Positions 22,300 through 23,666 of a DNA stretch of 23,666 nucleotides are shown here, one piece after another. Source of the stretch: Gammaproteobacteria bacterium (lineage in GTDB: Bacteria > Pseudomonadota > Gammaproteobacteria > PS1 > Pseudothioglobaceae); NCBI GenBank assembly GCA_028599035.1, contig JAQRMT010000010.1, positions 1-23,666 of the forward strand. The letters run 5' to 3'. The position numbers were made by a program, and so were the translations under genes. Numbering within the stretch: position 1 is the stretch's first letter; the number at the start of each line of letters is the position of its first letter. The notes under the pieces are model-generated. The model was not told where the DNA came from, made no database searches, and saw nothing but the letters and a program-made list of their open reading frames with translations.

Positions 22300-23305
22300 A
22301 ACTATCCTCATCATGGCAGGCGGCACTGGCGGGCACATATTCCCCGCTCTAGCAATCGCCAAAGAACTTAAAACCCATTCGGTTAATATTGAATGGCTTG
22401 GCTCAAAGCACGGCATGGAAAATACCCTGATACCAAAGCATAACCTGAAGCTACATAGTGTTAATGCTGTGGGTTTGCGTGGGAAAAATTTACTTACACT
22501 TATCAAAGCACCTTTCTTACTATCACTCGCTTTGTTACAAACCCTAGGCGTATTTATAAGGGTTAAACCTGATGTTGTACTTGGCATGGGTGGTTTTTCC
22601 TCAGGCATTGGTGGTGTAGTTGCTTGGATTTTGCGTATTCCTTTGGTTATTCACGAACAAAATTCAATCTCAGGCACAACCAATAAAAGCCTCGCAAAAA
22701 TTGCCACCCAGATTTTCCAAGCCTTTGATGGCGCATTTGCCAACGCAATAACGGTTGGCAACCCTGTGTTGTTTGAACCTAAAAAAAATAACAACAGTCA
22801 TAAAAAACTTAATCTACTGATTATCGGCGGTAGTTTAGGTGCCAAACCTATTAATGATATTGTTAGTCAATTGGCCATTGATATTAATATTTGGCATCAA
22901 ACTGGCAAACAACACCTAGACACTGTTAAAGCACAATATAAATACAAAAATATAAAAATAACCGCCTTTATTGACAATATGGCAGATGCTTACGCATGGG
23001 CAGATGTGGTTTTATGTCGTGCTGGTGCGATGACAGTGTCAGAACTAATGCTCTCAGCCAAGCCCAGTATTCTAATTCCTTTGCCCCACGCAATTGACAA
23101 CCATCAATTTTATAACGCCAAAATTTTAGCCGATAATAATGCTGGCATATTAATCAAGCAAGAAGATTTAAGCCTTGAATTGTTAACCTCAACACTGGCA
23201 ACACTCGATGATGAAAAGCTCAAAAATATGGGTGAAAACGCAGTAAAACTCGCCAAACCTGGTGCGGCAAGGGTAATTAGTGAGTATTTAATGGCTGTTG
23301 ATTAA
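22292..23305 (+). CDS. murG: UDP-N-acetylglucosamine transferase MurG (lipid II synthesis)
   Basis: Adds GlcNAc to lipid I at the inner face of the membrane, making lipid II, the substrate of FtsW. The 337 residues (E. coli 355) begin MSKTILIMAGGTGGHIFPAL with the glycine-rich GGTGGH loop at 10-15. GMGGFSSGIGGVVAW and HEQNSISGTTNK follow in the N-terminal domain; the C-terminal domain has GGSLGAKPIND, CRAGAMTVSEL and PLPHAIDNHQFYNA for UDP-GlcNAc binding. I start at ATG 22292 because a reading from 22196 would only translate ftsW in another frame. It overlaps ftsW by eight bases and the convergent bioB by 29. Confidence 0.96.
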   Translation: MSKTILIMAGGTGGHIFPALAIAKELKTHSVNIEWLGSKHGMENTLIPKHNLKLHSVNAVGLRGKNLLTLIKAPFLLSLALLQTLGVFIRVKPDVVLGMGGFSSGIGGVVAWILRIPLVIHEQNSISGTTNKSLAKIATQIFQAFDGAFANAITVGNPVLFEPKKNNNSHKKLNLLIIGGSLGAKPINDIVSQLAIDINIWHQTGKQHLDTVKAQYKYKNIKITAFIDNMADAYAWADVVLCRAGAMTVSELMLSAKPSILIPLPHAIDNHQFYNAKILADNNAGILIKQEDLSLELLTSTLATLDDEKLKNMGENAVKLAKPGAARVISEYLMAVD

Positions 23306-23666
23306 TACCCAGTTTTTCAAATAACATTTGATCGGTATTGGTGTCTGGATTATCAGTTGTCAGCAGTTGTTCGCCATAAAAAATAGAGTTAGCGCCCGCA
23401 AAAAAACACAGTGCTTGCATTGCCTCACCCATCTCAGTGCGCCCTGCTGATAGGCGCACTACCGATTTTGGCATCATAATGCGTGCCACCGCAATGGTGC
23501 GCACAAATTCACTTTCCGTTGGTGGTTCAATCGCCTCAAACGGTGTGCCAGGGATTGGCACCAAGAGATTAAGTGGCACGCTGTCAGGATGTTGTGCCAA
23601 ATTCGCTAAAGAGCGCAGCATAGAGGCACGGTCAGTCTGCCCCTCACCTAAGCCCAAAATACCACC
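23277..23666 (-). CDS. bioB: Biotin synthase BioB (C-terminal part, cut by the window end)
   Basis: Radical-SAM enzyme that inserts sulfur into dethiobiotin. The last 129 codons are present; the CxxxCxxC cluster lies outside the window. The visible part has the family segments GGILGLGE, VPLNLLVPIPGTPF, VRLSAGRTEM (with the Arg that coordinates the [2Fe-2S] cluster) and FFAGANSIFYGEQLLTT near the end, so identification is firm. The C-terminal tail, KLGINQQPLNTH, extends 29 bases into the end of murG on the opposite strand. Confidence 0.95.
   Translation of the reverse strand, partial: GGILGLGEGQTDRASMLRSLANLAQHPDSVPLNLLVPIPGTPFEAIEPPTESEFVRTIAVARIMMPKSVVRLSAGRTEMGEAMQALCFFAGANSIFYGEQLLTTDNPDTNTDQMLFEKLGINQQPLNTH

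Noticed and set aside
1..23666. CRISPR array, prophage or defence island
   Set aside because: No regularly spaced repeats, no Cas, phage structural or nuclease-type defence genes; the only phage-like trace is the HTH domain fused to NadE.

Overview
The window is a compact, AT-rich (roughly 40% GC by eye) chromosomal segment of a gammaproteobacterium. Gene content (Pal/TolB, BamD, SpoT, YbiT, IscX, RibBA with a degenerate second domain, a secreted DsrE-like protein and an Asn/Tyr/Gly-rich secreted protein resembling sulfur-globule proteins) and the look of the proteins suggest the sulfur-oxidising SUP05/Thioglobus group or its invertebrate-symbiont relatives. That placement is recalled family knowledge and inference, not a database result. 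No intact mobile element, CRISPR array, integrase or rRNA is visible.

Layout: 1-109 is the start of a periplasmic amino-acid-binding protein on the minus strand. After a 335-base AT-rich gap comes an NAD+ synthetase with an in-frame N-terminal helix-turn-helix domain (445-2319), then tRNA-Pro(GGG) and a secreted DsrE-like protein. A minus-strand block follows, transcribed from high to low coordinates: spoT, iscX, tolB, pal, pabB-like. Divergent from spoT is bamD - MFS transporter - ssb, ending at a shared bidirectional terminator facing a HIT hydrolase. An Asn/Tyr-rich secreted protein (minus) and the large metH (plus) diverge from one regulatory region containing a strong promoter overlaid by a perfect palindrome. 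A gene-poor stretch follows metH. Then comes a minus-strand run ybiT - yihY - ribE - ribBA - ribH - nusB with very small gaps or overlaps, possibly ending in a 40-residue membrane-anchored micro-ORF. Finally ftsW-murG (plus) overlap each other, and murG converges with and overlaps bioB, which is cut by the window end.

Functionally this is mostly housekeeping: cofactor synthesis (NAD, riboflavin, biotin, folate precursor, cobalamin-dependent methionine), envelope maintenance (Tol-Pal, BamD, FtsW, MurG), and stringent response. The least ordinary points are the HTH-NadE fusion with dyad repeats in front of it, the PabB-like enzyme carrying a TrpE-type PIAGT active-site motif, the sulfur-globule-like gene with its operator-like promoter, and promoters placed so close to the metH and ftsW start codons that leaderless transcripts are likely.
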